Positions 35,907 to 43,968 of a stretch of 64,000 nucleotides of DNA are shown piece by piece (the first letter of the stretch is position 1; each line of letters opens with the position of its first letter). The translations under genes were made by a program, and so were the position numbers. Location: the NCBI GenBank assembly GCA_963704005.1, contig CAVPGJ010000005.1, positions 186,001-250,000 of the forward strand, in the 5' to 3' direction. The DNA comes from AC-32 sp963704005. Lineage in GTDB: Bacteria; Actinomycetota; Thermoleophilia; Gaiellales; Gaiellaceae. The notes beneath the pieces are model-generated. The model ran no database searches. It saw only the letters and a program-made list of their open reading frames with translations, and was not told the origin of the DNA.

Positions 35907-36153
35907 GACCACGCAGAAGATCAAGCAGTTCATCGTCGACGAGTTCATGCCCGATGTCTCGGTCGACGAGCTCGACTCCGACTTCGACCTCCTGACCGGA
36001 GGCGTCGTCGACAGCCTCGGCCTGCTCCAGGTGGTCGCGTGGCTGGAGACCGAGTTCGACGTCAGCGTCGACGAGTCGCAGCTCGGCCCCGAGAGCTTCC
36101 GCACCGTGGACGCGATCAAGACGTACGTGGACCAGGCGAAGGCGAGTGCCTAA
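35899..36153 (+). CDS. acyl/peptidyl carrier protein
   Basis: The 84-residue acidic protein has the four-helix carrier layout and the phosphopantetheine attachment site GGVVDSLGLLQ (Ser39), preceded by LDSDFDLLTGG. It is a discrete carrier protein that would be primed by a phosphopantetheinyl transferase not seen here. Its ATG lies 8 bases before the end of the adenylation gene, and its end overlaps the TrpD-like start by 8 bases. Tight coupling to the ligase suggests that the loaded amino acid is processed while tethered. Confidence 0.88.
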   Translation: MDETTQKIKQFIVDEFMPDVSVDELDSDFDLLTGGVVDSLGLLQVVAWLETEFDVSVDESQLGPESFRTVDAIKTYVDQAKASA

Positions 36154-37192
36154 GAAGTCTCCGTCGGAGGCGCTCGAGGCGCTCGTCACCCAGAGCTACC
36201 CCATCTCGGAAGCGGTCTGGGGCGACTTCTGGGACCGGCTCGGGAGCGGCGATCTGGCCGCGGGCGAGGCGCTTGCGATCTCGTCGTCGCTGACGTCGCA
36301 CCTGCCGGACGGCGCCTCGGTGAGCTCGCTCCTGAGCTCGCTCCGGGAGCGAAACCCGCAGCCCGACCCGCCGCCGCAGCCGACGGTCAACATCGTCGGG
36401 ACCGGAGGCGGGCCCAGCACGTTCAACCTCTCGACGGCCTCGGCCTTCGTGGCCGCGGCGATGGGCGCGCGCGTGATCAAGACCGGGTCTCGCGCCTACG
36501 CGAGCCGCACCGGGTCGGTCGACCTGCTCGACCGCCTCGGCATCCAGCTGACGACGTCCAACGAGCAGAACGAGGAGATGCTCGAGACCTACGGCATCGC
36601 CTGCTGCGGCGCGTTCGTCTACCCGAAGGAGCTCCGGCTGCTCGCGCGGGCGATCCTGCCCTTCGGCATGAAGACAGTCGGGCGGTTCTTCAACGTGATC
36701 GGCCCGTTTCTGGCCGCGATCCCGGTCACGACGCAGATCACCGGCGTCTCCGACCACTCGGTGCTGCCCACGTTCCGCCAGCTCGTCGCCGGAGATCCCA
36801 GCAAGCGCTACTGGATCTGCTCCAACGAGCTCGGCGTCGACGAGCTGCTGAGCATCGTGGAGAGCCACGTCTACGACAGCGGCCGCGACGAGGAGTTCAC
36901 GCTCGACCCGCGCCAGCTCGGCCTCGGCGCCGGCTCGTTCGACGATCTGCTGCCGGTCGAGGATCTCGACGACACGGTCCCCAATTTCCTCGCGCTGATC
37001 GGCGGGGAGGGCCCGACAGCGGCAATCGAGAGCATCAAGCTGAACGCGTCCGCCCTGGCCATCAACGGCGGTGTGGCCGACGACTGGCCCGCGGCGCTCG
37101 AGCTTGCCGCCGAGACGATGGGAAGCGGCGAGCCGGAGCGACTGATCGAGCGGATGCGCGCTCACGCCACGGCCGGGGCACCGCCGGCATGA
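36146..37192 (+). CDS. anthranilate phosphoribosyltransferase-like protein (TrpD family), altered acceptor site
   Basis: The 348-residue protein has the TrpD fold. Its PRPP-site motif is GTGGGPSTFNLSTA (85-98) where canonical TrpD has GTGGDG, KTGSR (112-116) where TrpD has KHGNR, NVIGP (183-187) and a metal-binding pair in GVDEL (Asp232-Glu233). The region that in TrpD carries the HPAMK...RRxLG motif, with the Arg that binds the anthranilate carboxylate, reads differently (YPKELRLL...LPFGMKTVG), and no Arg aligns. Phosphoribosyl transfer is likely, but to an acceptor other than anthranilate. GTG at 36146 overlaps the carrier gene by 8 bases, and the end overlaps the TrpA-like start. Confidence 0.8.
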   Translation: MPKKSPSEALEALVTQSYPISEAVWGDFWDRLGSGDLAAGEALAISSSLTSHLPDGASVSSLLSSLRERNPQPDPPPQPTVNIVGTGGGPSTFNLSTASAFVAAAMGARVIKTGSRAYASRTGSVDLLDRLGIQLTTSNEQNEEMLETYGIACCGAFVYPKELRLLARAILPFGMKTVGRFFNVIGPFLAAIPVTTQITGVSDHSVLPTFRQLVAGDPSKRYWICSNELGVDELLSIVESHVYDSGRDEEFTLDPRQLGLGAGSFDDLLPVEDLDDTVPNFLALIGGEGPTAAIESIKLNASALAINGGVADDWPAALELAAETMGSGEPERLIERMRAHATAGAPPA

Positions 37193-38013
37193 GCGCCGGC
37201 TTCTTCGCCGAGCCGCCTTCCGGGCGGCCGGGCCTGGCGGTGTTCCTGAATGCCGGCGATCCGCCCATCGACGTGCTGCAAGAGCTCGTCCTCCGGCTGG
37301 ACCACTTGCGGGTGGACTGCCTCGAGCTCGCGGTGCCCTTCCCGAACTCGCCCAGCGACGGTCCGGTCATCCGCGAATCGGCCGACCGCGCGCTGGCCGA
37401 CGGCGTCGATCTGGACACCGTCCTCGGCTTCGTCGAGAGCGTTCGCCCGCAGCTCTCGCACCTGAAGATCGCGCTGCTGGCCGACTGGAGCTACTCGATC
37501 AAGAAACTGCCGCTCCAGGAGTTCCTCGAGCGGGTGCACGGAGCGGGCGCCGACGGCCTGCTCGTCCACGGCATGCCGCCGCGTCTGCGTCCCTCGCTGT
37601 ACGAGACCGCGCTCGCGGTCGGACAGCCGATCGTGACCACGTGCTATTCGAGCTCGGAGCCCCCGGTCATCGAGGAGGCGGCCGACAACGGCACGGCTTA
37701 CATTTACCTGGTGTCGGCGTACGGCAAGAGCGGGACGGTCGGGCCCCCCGATCACAGCGCGCTGGCGCCGGTCCTCGCGACCCTGCGCGAGCGCACGAAC
37801 GTGCCGATCGCCGTCGGCTTCGGCGTCAAGACCAAGAGCGACATCGAGGCCCTCGGAGCCGTCGGTGCCGACGCGGCGATCGTGGGCAGCGCCTGTGTCG
37901 CCTGCGTCGCGGACGCGCTGGCCGGTGGCCGCGACGTCGTCGAGGATTTCCAGTCTCTGCTCGTCGAGCTGGGAGCGGCTCCCCAGCTGGCGGCTGCGAG
38001 GCCGGCCGAGTGA
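37189..38013 (+). CDS. tryptophan synthase alpha-like protein (TrpA family) without TrpB
   Basis: The 274-residue protein is a TrpA-like barrel. The two catalytic acids align: Glu46 in CLELAVPF (Glu49 in Salmonella TrpA) and Asp57 in SDGPVI (Asp60). Phosphate-binding GFGVKT and AIVGSA are present near the C-terminus. TrpA cleaves indole-3-glycerol phosphate by retro-aldol to indole and glyceraldehyde 3-phosphate. The loop LVSAYGKSGTVG differs from the usual GVTG. No TrpB, the normal partner, is found in the window, so the released heterocycle may be the pathway product rather than a channelled intermediate, as with BX1/IGL-type enzymes. It overlaps the TrpD-like gene (ATGA). Confidence 0.82.
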   Translation: MSAGFFAEPPSGRPGLAVFLNAGDPPIDVLQELVLRLDHLRVDCLELAVPFPNSPSDGPVIRESADRALADGVDLDTVLGFVESVRPQLSHLKIALLADWSYSIKKLPLQEFLERVHGAGADGLLVHGMPPRLRPSLYETALAVGQPIVTTCYSSSEPPVIEEAADNGTAYIYLVSAYGKSGTVGPPDHSALAPVLATLRERTNVPIAVGFGVKTKSDIEALGAVGADAAIVGSACVACVADALAGGRDVVEDFQSLLVELGAAPQLAAARPAE

Positions 38014-38038
38014 CAAACCACGCAACGAGGAGGTAGCA

Positions 38039-38413
38039 ATGCTCATTCGCAAGCTGTCGGAGGTAAAGACCGTCGAGTGGGGCAACGGCCTCAGCCGCCG
38101 CTTCCTGCTCGAGGCGGACGGCATGGGTTACACGGTGACCGACACGATCGTCCGCGCCGGCACGAAGTCGCTGATCGAGTACAAGAACCACCTCGAGGCC
38201 TGCTACTGCATCGAGGGCAAGGGCTCGGTCATCGAGATGGACGGCACCGAGCACCCGATCGAGGTCGGCACGATGTACGCGCTCGACAACCGTGACCCGC
38301 ACTATCTCCTCGGGGGCGAGAACGAGGACCTGCGGCTCGTGTGCATGTTCACGCCGGCGCTGCAGGGCGACGAGCATCACGACTTCAGCAAGGAAGAGAC
38401 GTCCGCGTACTGA
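38039..38413 (+). CDS. ectoine synthase-like cupin (EctC family), orphan
   Basis: The 124-residue protein aligns over its full length with EctC: EYKNHLEACYCIEGKG, GTMYALDNRDPHYL and FTPALQG. The residues reported to hold the metal in EctC have counterparts at Glu53, Tyr80 and His88. EctC closes a six-membered ring by intramolecular condensation with loss of water. No ectA, ectB or ectD is present, so ectoine synthesis is unlikely; the enzyme may cyclise an intermediate of this pathway. ATG at 38039 follows GAGGAGG by 5-6 bases, the strongest binding site in the operon. The next gene begins one base after its stop. Confidence 0.82.
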   Translation: MLIRKLSEVKTVEWGNGLSRRFLLEADGMGYTVTDTIVRAGTKSLIEYKNHLEACYCIEGKGSVIEMDGTEHPIEVGTMYALDNRDPHYLLGGENEDLRLVCMFTPALQGDEHHDFSKEETSAY

Positions 38414-38414
38414 G

Positions 38415-39578
38415 ATGGAAGGCTGGACTGACGAGCAGAAGGCGCTGAGGAAGTCCCTCGACCCGTACTTCGAGAGGCTCAACGAGGGTCACATCGAGGA
38501 CGACGCCAACAGCGTCTTCTCACGCGAGAAGTGGGATCTGCTCCGCGAGACCGGAGTGATCGGCCTGCCCTACGATCCGGCCTACGGCGGGCAGGGGCAG
38601 GACGCGCTCACGATGGTCTACGTGCTGGAGCACCTGGGCCACGGCTGCCGCGACGCGGGCCTGCTCTTCACCCTGGCGACCCAGATGGTCAGCATGGTGA
38701 TCCCGATCGAGCGCTTCGGCTCGGACGAGCTCAAGGAGCGCTACCTGAGGAAACTGATCGAGGGGTCGCTGATCAGCGCGCACGCGATCTCCGAGCCGGA
38801 CGCCGGGTCGGACGCGACGGCCATGTCCACGATGGCGACCGAGGACGGCGACTCCTACGTCATCAACGGCAAGAAGGCGTTCTGTACGAGCGGCCCGGTG
38901 GCCGATCTGATCACGGTCTATGCGACGACCGACCCCGAGGCCGGCGCCACCGGCATCAGCGCCTTCGTCGTCGAGACGGACACTCCCGGCATCGACGTCA
39001 GCGACCCGATTCCGAAGATGGGGCTGAACACGTCACCGATCGGCTCGATCGACTTCAGCGACTGCCGCGTGCCGAAGGAGAACCTGATCGGCAAGCCTGG
39101 CGGCTCGTTCTTCATGATGGAGCACGTGATGACCTGGGAGATCCTCTGCATCTTCACGATGATGGTCGGGGAGATGCAGCGCCGGCTCGAGGAGTGCATC
39201 AAGTTCGCCAAGACGCGTACGCAGTTCGGCGAGCCGATCGCTTCGAACCAGTACATCGCGGGCAAGATCGTCGACCAGAAGCTCGGCGTCGAGACGTCTC
39301 GCAAGCACCTCTACGACACGGCGGAGAAGGTCTCGCGGGGCAGGAGCGTGGTCACCGAGATCGCCATGGCCAAACTGGTGACGAGCGAGGCGAACCTCGC
39401 GTCGGCGCTGGCCGCCGTGCAGATCTTCGGTGGGCGCGGATACATGCGAGAGGCGGGCCTCGAAAAGGAGCTTCGAGCGGCCGTCGGGGCGCCCATATAC
39501 TCGGGCACCAACGAGATGCAGCGCATCCGAATCGCATCGATGCTCGGCCTCATCAGGCCGGGATGGAAGTCATTCTGA
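38415..39578 (+). CDS. acyl-CoA-dehydrogenase-family flavoenzyme
   Basis: The 387-residue protein has ACAD motifs: ISEPDAGSDA (125-134), the FAD/adenine-binding R-TQFGEPI block (about 268-277), IFGGRGY and a C-terminal IYSGTNEMQR. The common catalytic Glu of the IYEGT motif is Ser here. Glu242 in VMTWEIL aligns instead with the catalytic Glu254 of isovaleryl-CoA dehydrogenase, the position also used by prolyl-carrier-protein dehydrogenases. An active alpha,beta-dehydrogenase acting on the aminoacyl carrier protein is plausible, with adenylation enzyme, carrier and dehydrogenase together as in pyrrole-2-carboxyl-carrier pathways. It has only one base between it and the EctC-like stop. Confidence 0.85.
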   Translation: MEGWTDEQKALRKSLDPYFERLNEGHIEDDANSVFSREKWDLLRETGVIGLPYDPAYGGQGQDALTMVYVLEHLGHGCRDAGLLFTLATQMVSMVIPIERFGSDELKERYLRKLIEGSLISAHAISEPDAGSDATAMSTMATEDGDSYVINGKKAFCTSGPVADLITVYATTDPEAGATGISAFVVETDTPGIDVSDPIPKMGLNTSPIGSIDFSDCRVPKENLIGKPGGSFFMMEHVMTWEILCIFTMMVGEMQRRLEECIKFAKTRTQFGEPIASNQYIAGKIVDQKLGVETSRKHLYDTAEKVSRGRSVVTEIAMAKLVTSEANLASALAAVQIFGGRGYMREAGLEKELRAAVGAPIYSGTNEMQRIRIASMLGLIRPGWKSF

Positions 39579-39588
39579 GAGGAGATCG

Positions 39589-40458
39589 ATGAGCACCGAA
39601 GCCGCTCCGATAACCGTCCCGCAGCACGTGCTCGACTATCTCGGCGAGCACCGGACGCTGACCCTGGCGACGGCGTCGCCGACCGGCGTGCCTCACGCCG
39701 CGACGCTGCTGTTCGTCAACTCGGGCCCGCAGCTGTACTTCTGGACGCGCCCGGAGACGACCACGGCCAAGCAGGTCGCCCAGAACCCCGTGGTCTCGTT
39801 CACGGTGGACGACTACGCGGAGGACTGGTCGAAGACGAAGGGCGTCCAGGGCACGGGCGAGTGCCGCGTGATGCTCAACGCGTCGGAGATCGTCGAGGTC
39901 GCCCGCATGTTCGCCGAGAAGTTCCCGGAAGCGCAAAGCAGCGGGAAGACCACCAACATCTCCTTCTTCCGCATCACCCCGACGCAGATCCAGTTCATCG
40001 ACAACACCGCGGGAGGAGGTTCCAGCGACGAGGAGTTCGGCCTCGACTTCAAGCGCGAGGTGGTCTACAGCGTGTTCACCGGCCTACCGCGCCAGCAGGC
40101 GCTCGGCTTCACCGGCGAGCTGCAGCCCGTCAACGTCGCCGCGGGCGAGATCATCGTGCGCCAGGGCGCTCCCGCGGACAAGATCTTCATCATCATCAAG
40201 GGCGAGGTCGGCGTCGAGCGTGAGGAGGCCGACGGATCGACGGTCGAGCTCGACACGCTGAGCGACGGCCAGTTCTTCGGGGAGGTCGCGATCCTGCGCG
40301 ACACGCCGCGCGAGGCCACCGCACGCGCGCTGACCGACGTCACCCTGCTCGCGCTGCAGCGAGACACGTTCCAGAAGCTCGTCGCGGGCTCTCTCGGCAC
40401 GACCGGGGATTTCGACAGCGTCATCAAGCAGCGGCTGGAGCAGGGCGGCGGCGTCTAA
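39589..40458 (+). CDS. FMN split-barrel (PNPOx-like) domain fused to a cyclic-nucleotide-binding domain
   Basis: The 289-residue protein has an N-terminal pyridoxamine-phosphate-oxidase-like split barrel (about residues 10-145, with RTLTLATASPTGVPHAATLLFV and LYFWTRPETTTAKQVAQNPVVSF). A CNB/CRP-like sensor domain follows (about 165-280: AGEIIVRQGAPADKIFIIIKGEVGV, GQFFGEVAILRDTPREATARA). The phosphate-binding cassette GEVAIL..TPREATA fits cyclic nucleotide binding. No helix-turn-helix is present, so this is not a CRP regulator. It may be a flavin or F420 enzyme or flavin-binding sensor gated by a nucleotide. ATG at 39589 follows GAGAGGAG. The fusion is unusual in a biosynthetic operon. Confidence 0.8.
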   Translation: MSTEAAPITVPQHVLDYLGEHRTLTLATASPTGVPHAATLLFVNSGPQLYFWTRPETTTAKQVAQNPVVSFTVDDYAEDWSKTKGVQGTGECRVMLNASEIVEVARMFAEKFPEAQSSGKTTNISFFRITPTQIQFIDNTAGGGSSDEEFGLDFKREVVYSVFTGLPRQQALGFTGELQPVNVAAGEIIVRQGAPADKIFIIIKGEVGVEREEADGSTVELDTLSDGQFFGEVAILRDTPREATARALTDVTLLALQRDTFQKLVAGSLGTTGDFDSVIKQRLEQGGGV

Positions 40459-40461
40459 CAG

Positions 40462-40992
40462 GTGACCGCGACGATGGAGCGACAGACCACGGGTCGCACC
40501 ACCTTTAGCGGCCAGGAGTTCAGGCAGGCGGTCGGCAGCTTCGCGACCGGGGTCACGGTGATCACGTCACGCATCGGCGAGCACGCCTACGGGATGACCG
40601 CAAACTCGTTCACGTCCGTCTCGCTCGACCCCCCGCTCGTGCTGATCTGCGTGATCGCAGGCACCGAGGGCAGCGACGCGATCGAGGGCCACGGGCACTT
40701 CGCGGTCAACGTCCTCGCCGCCGACCAGGAGCCGATCTCCCGCTTCTTCTCCTCCAAGGACCGCCCCAAGGGGCCGGACTCCTTCCGGGACATCTCGCAC
40801 TGGGTAGACGTGACCGGCTGCCCGATCATCGACGGCGTCGCGGGGCATCTGGACTGCACCCTCGCCGCGCGTCACGAGGCCGGCGACCACGTCATCTTCA
40901 TCGGCGAGGTGCAGGCCCTCGACATGACGCCGGACAAGCAGCCGCTGCTGTTCCACGGCGGCGGTTACCGCCTGCTGCAAGAGCAGTCCTGA
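40462..40992 (+). CDS. flavin reductase family protein
   Basis: The 176-residue protein matches the flavin reductase-like FMN-binding split barrel family (HpaC/ActVB type): FRQAVGSFATGVTVITS (about residues 14-30), GMTANSFTSVSLDPPLVLICV (about 38-58), FAVNVLA, and a C-terminal FHGGGYRLL. It would reduce FMN or FAD with NAD(P)H and supply reduced flavin to a partner oxygenase or halogenase. The halogenase-like proteins at 11.6-24 kb would need such a partner, though they are in other transcripts. GTG at 40462 starts three bases after the upstream stop. Confidence 0.87.
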   Translation: MTATMERQTTGRTTFSGQEFRQAVGSFATGVTVITSRIGEHAYGMTANSFTSVSLDPPLVLICVIAGTEGSDAIEGHGHFAVNVLAADQEPISRFFSSKDRPKGPDSFRDISHWVDVTGCPIIDGVAGHLDCTLAARHEAGDHVIFIGEVQALDMTPDKQPLLFHGGGYRLLQEQS

Positions 40993-41005
40993 GGGATTCC
41001 GCGCC

Positions 41006-41890
41006 GTGCAGAAGCCCGTCACCGTCGCTTGCGCGCAGGTCGAGCCTGTGGTCTTCGACCTCGACGCGACCATCGACCGCATCGACCAGGTCGCTGCCGA
41101 GGCGGCGGGCAAAGGCGCGAAGCTGGTGCTCTTCCCGGAGGCGTTCATCCCGGCCTACCCGTCGAACCGCTGGGCGCGCTACCTCGCCGCGGGGCAGGAC
41201 GCGACGGGCGTCTACGCGAAGCTCGCGCAGTCCTCGGTCGAGATCCCGGGCCCTGCCTCCGACCGCCTCGGCTCGATCGCAAGTGAGCGAGGGATCTGGT
41301 TGGCCGTCGGCGCGAACGAGCTCGACCGCGGCACGATCTACAACGCGCTGCTCCTCTACGGGCCCGACGGCGCGCTCGCGCTCCACCACCGGAAGCTGGT
41401 GCCTACCAACCACGAGCGGCTGGTCTGGGGCCAGGGCGACGGCGGCGGGCTGGGCGCGGTCGAGACGGAGGTCGGCCGCGTCGGCGGGCTGATCTGCTGG
41501 GAGAACCTGATGCCGCTCGCGCGCTTCGCGCTCTACGAGAGCGGCATCGAGATCTACCTGGCGCCGACCGCCGACGACAGCGAGGACTGGCACGACTCGC
41601 TCAAGCACATCGCCCGCGAGTCGCGCGCGTTCGTCCTCTCCTGCTGCGTCTTCCAGCGCGCCTCGAGCTACCCGGACGACGTCCAGCTCGCGGAAGGCGA
41701 CGAGCTGATGGGCCGCGGCGGCTCGGCGATCCTCGGCCCCGACGGCGCCTACCTGGCCGGCCCGCTCTGGGACGAGGAGGGCATCCTCATCGCCGAGCTC
41801 GACCCGCAGCGGTTGTACGAGGAGCGCCAGCGCTTCGACCCCGCCGGCCACTACCACCGGCCGGACGTGCTCAGGCTCGAGCGGCGGTAG
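41006..41890 (+). CDS. nitrilase/carbon-nitrogen hydrolase family protein
   Basis: The 294-residue protein has the complete Glu-Lys-Cys triad of the family: Glu45 in LFPEAF, Lys130 in HHRKLVPT and Cys164 in GGLICWEN. The GLICWEN form and the HRKLVPTNHERLVW segment are typical of true nitrilases (branch 1) rather than amidases, though amide hydrolysis cannot be excluded. As the last gene of the run it could hydrolyse a nitrile or amide intermediate or product. Its 3' end overlaps the opposite-strand S9 peptidase gene by 20 bases, marking the right boundary of the cluster. Confidence 0.87.
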   Translation: MQKPVTVACAQVEPVVFDLDATIDRIDQVAAEAAGKGAKLVLFPEAFIPAYPSNRWARYLAAGQDATGVYAKLAQSSVEIPGPASDRLGSIASERGIWLAVGANELDRGTIYNALLLYGPDGALALHHRKLVPTNHERLVWGQGDGGGLGAVETEVGRVGGLICWENLMPLARFALYESGIEIYLAPTADDSEDWHDSLKHIARESRAFVLSCCVFQRASSYPDDVQLAEGDELMGRGGSAILGPDGAYLAGPLWDEEGILIAELDPQRLYEERQRFDPAGHYHRPDVLRLERR

Positions 41891-43848
41891 CGCGCTCCTC
41901 ACGGGGCCCGGCCGGGCCCGAGCCGAGCTTGCGCTCGAACCAGTCGAGGATCGCCTCGAAGCGCATCATCCGGTGCGCCGGCGAGCCGGAGCGGCTGAGG
42001 TTGTGCGACTCGGCCGGGAAGCGGACGAGCTCGACGTCCTGCTTGCGCAGGCGCAGGATCGCGAACAGGTCCTCGGCGTTGCCGATCGGGCAGCGCAGGT
42101 CCTCCTCGGAGTGGAGGATCAGGAGCGGCGTCGTGATGTTCGCGGCGTAGGTCGAAGGCGAGACCTGGCGATAGGCGTCGGGCGCCTCCCACCAGTGCGC
42201 GCCGATGATCGCCTTGAACGCCCAGCCGATGTCGGCCGACCCGCCCTCGAGGACGAAGTTGTTCACCGAGCGCTCCGAGCAGGCCGCCTGGAAGCGGTCG
42301 GTGTGGCTCACGATCCAGGTCGTCATGTAGCCGCCGTACGAGCCACCGAGCACGCCGAGCCGATCGGGATCGACGAAGTCGAAGCGCTCCAGCGCTTCGT
42401 CGACGACGGCCATCAGGTCGTCGTAGTCGCGCGGTGCCCCAGCCGGGGCCGCCTTCGACCGGCCCGCGAATGGCGCGCCCCCACTCCTCGCTGTAGCCGG
42501 AGGACCCGCGCGGGTTCGCGTAGACGACGGCGTAGCCCGCGCGCGCATAGACCTGGAACTCGTCGAGGAACTTGTTGCCGTACTGCGAGAACGGGCCGCC
42601 GTGGATCTCAAGCAGCAGCGGGTAGCGCCGCCCGGGCTCGAAGCCGGCCGGGCGCATCACCCAGGCCTCGACCTCGGATCCGTCCTCCGAGACGGCCGTG
42701 AACCGCTCGGGCTCGACCAGCTCGACGGCGCTCGCGAACGGCTCGGTCACCTCGGTCAGGCGTCGGTCGCCGGCGTAGATCTCGGACGGCGACGTCGGCG
42801 TGGTCGCCGCGTGGACGACCCTCCCGGCGGCGCAGTCGAACGAGGTCACCCACACATCGGGAAGCTCGGGCTCCGGCGAGCCGGTCCCGTCCGCGGCGAC
42901 GCGGCAGAGCAGGTTGTATCCGCCGTCCTCGGCCACGAACAGCAGCGAGCCTTCGTCCCAGACCGGCTCGCGGATGTCGGGGTACGGGGCGCAGTTCCGG
43001 TCGAGCGACTCGGTCAGCAGCCGCAGCTCGCCGCTGCCCGCGTCGACGACTGCGATCTGGCCGTGCCGGGGCATGTCCCAGCCGCCCGGGACGAACCGGC
43101 AGGCGATCGCGGTGCCGTCGGGCGACCAGGAGGGCGCCACGCACCACCCTTCGCCGTGAGTCAGCGGCTCGGGCTCGCCGCCGTCGGCGTCCACGAGGTA
43201 GAGGTCGCTCAGCAGCTCGATGTCCCAGTCGTCCTGCCGGGCCGAGGTGAATGCGATTCGCTTCCCGTCGGGCGACCACGCGGGGTACTGGTCTTCGAAG
43301 TCGCCGTGGGTGAGCTGCGCCGGCGGCGCCGAGCCGTCGGCGGGCGCCACGAAGAGGTGCCGCCGGCGGTCGCCGGTCCAGCCCTCGTCGTCGAGCTTGT
43401 ACTGGAGTCGCAGGAAGCGCCGCGGGCTCCGCCGCTTGTCGTCCTCTTCCTGGTAGGCGGGGTCGCGCACCCTCGCCGAGAAGGCGATCCGCGTGCCGTC
43501 CGGCGACCAGACTGCCTCGCTCACGTCCTCGTCGAGCTCGGTCAGCCGCTGCGCCTCGCCGCCCTCGACCGGCAGGACGTAGAGCTGCTTCGCCTTCGTC
43601 TCGCGGTTCGACACGAACGCGAGCCGGCGGCCGTCGGGCGACCAGCGCGGAGCGGCGTCGATCTTCTCCCCGCGGGTCAGCTGCCGCGGCTCGCCCCCGT
43701 CGAGCGGAACCAGCCAGATCGCGGCCGCGTAGTCGTTCGCCTCGCGGTCGAGACGCCAGGCGACGTACGCAACAGTCCGCCCGTCGGGCGAGAGGCGCGG
43801 ATCGTCGGCCCAGCGGAGCTCGTAGAGGTCGTCGGGGCGCACGGGCAC
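41871..43848 (-). pseudogene. S9-family prolyl oligopeptidase/acylaminoacyl peptidase, frameshifted
   Basis: The N-terminal half (from GTG 43848) encodes a WD/beta-propeller with repeated WSPDG motifs. The C-terminal half encodes the alpha/beta hydrolase with GGSYGG (nucleophile Ser), the Asp in HSEEDLRCP and the His in ESHNLS. The two halves lie in different frames: EEWGRAIRGP..GGPGWGT stops matching, and DYDDLMAVVDEAL continues one base out of phase, at about 42428-42436. One extra base there explains the break. An intact protein would be about 658 residues and cleave short peptides. Whether the shift is real or an error cannot be told here. Confidence 0.8.
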
Positions 43849-43968
43849 GGAAGTAAAGCAGGGCGGCGCTTCCCGGTCCGTGGCGCCGGGAAAACGGAGC
43901 CCTGGTCGCACGGGCAAACCGGACCGCCAGCGCGATCCCGATCCGCCGCAGTCAGCGCTTGACCCGGC

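Noticed and set aside
32945..38013. Reading the trp-like genes as the primary tryptophan operon
   Set aside because: trpB, trpE and trpG are missing, unrelated carrier-protein genes are interleaved, and the TrpD- and TrpC-like proteins have changed substrate residues.
38039..38413. Ectoine biosynthesis locus
   Set aside because: Only an EctC-like gene is present; ectA, ectB and ectD are not found in the window.
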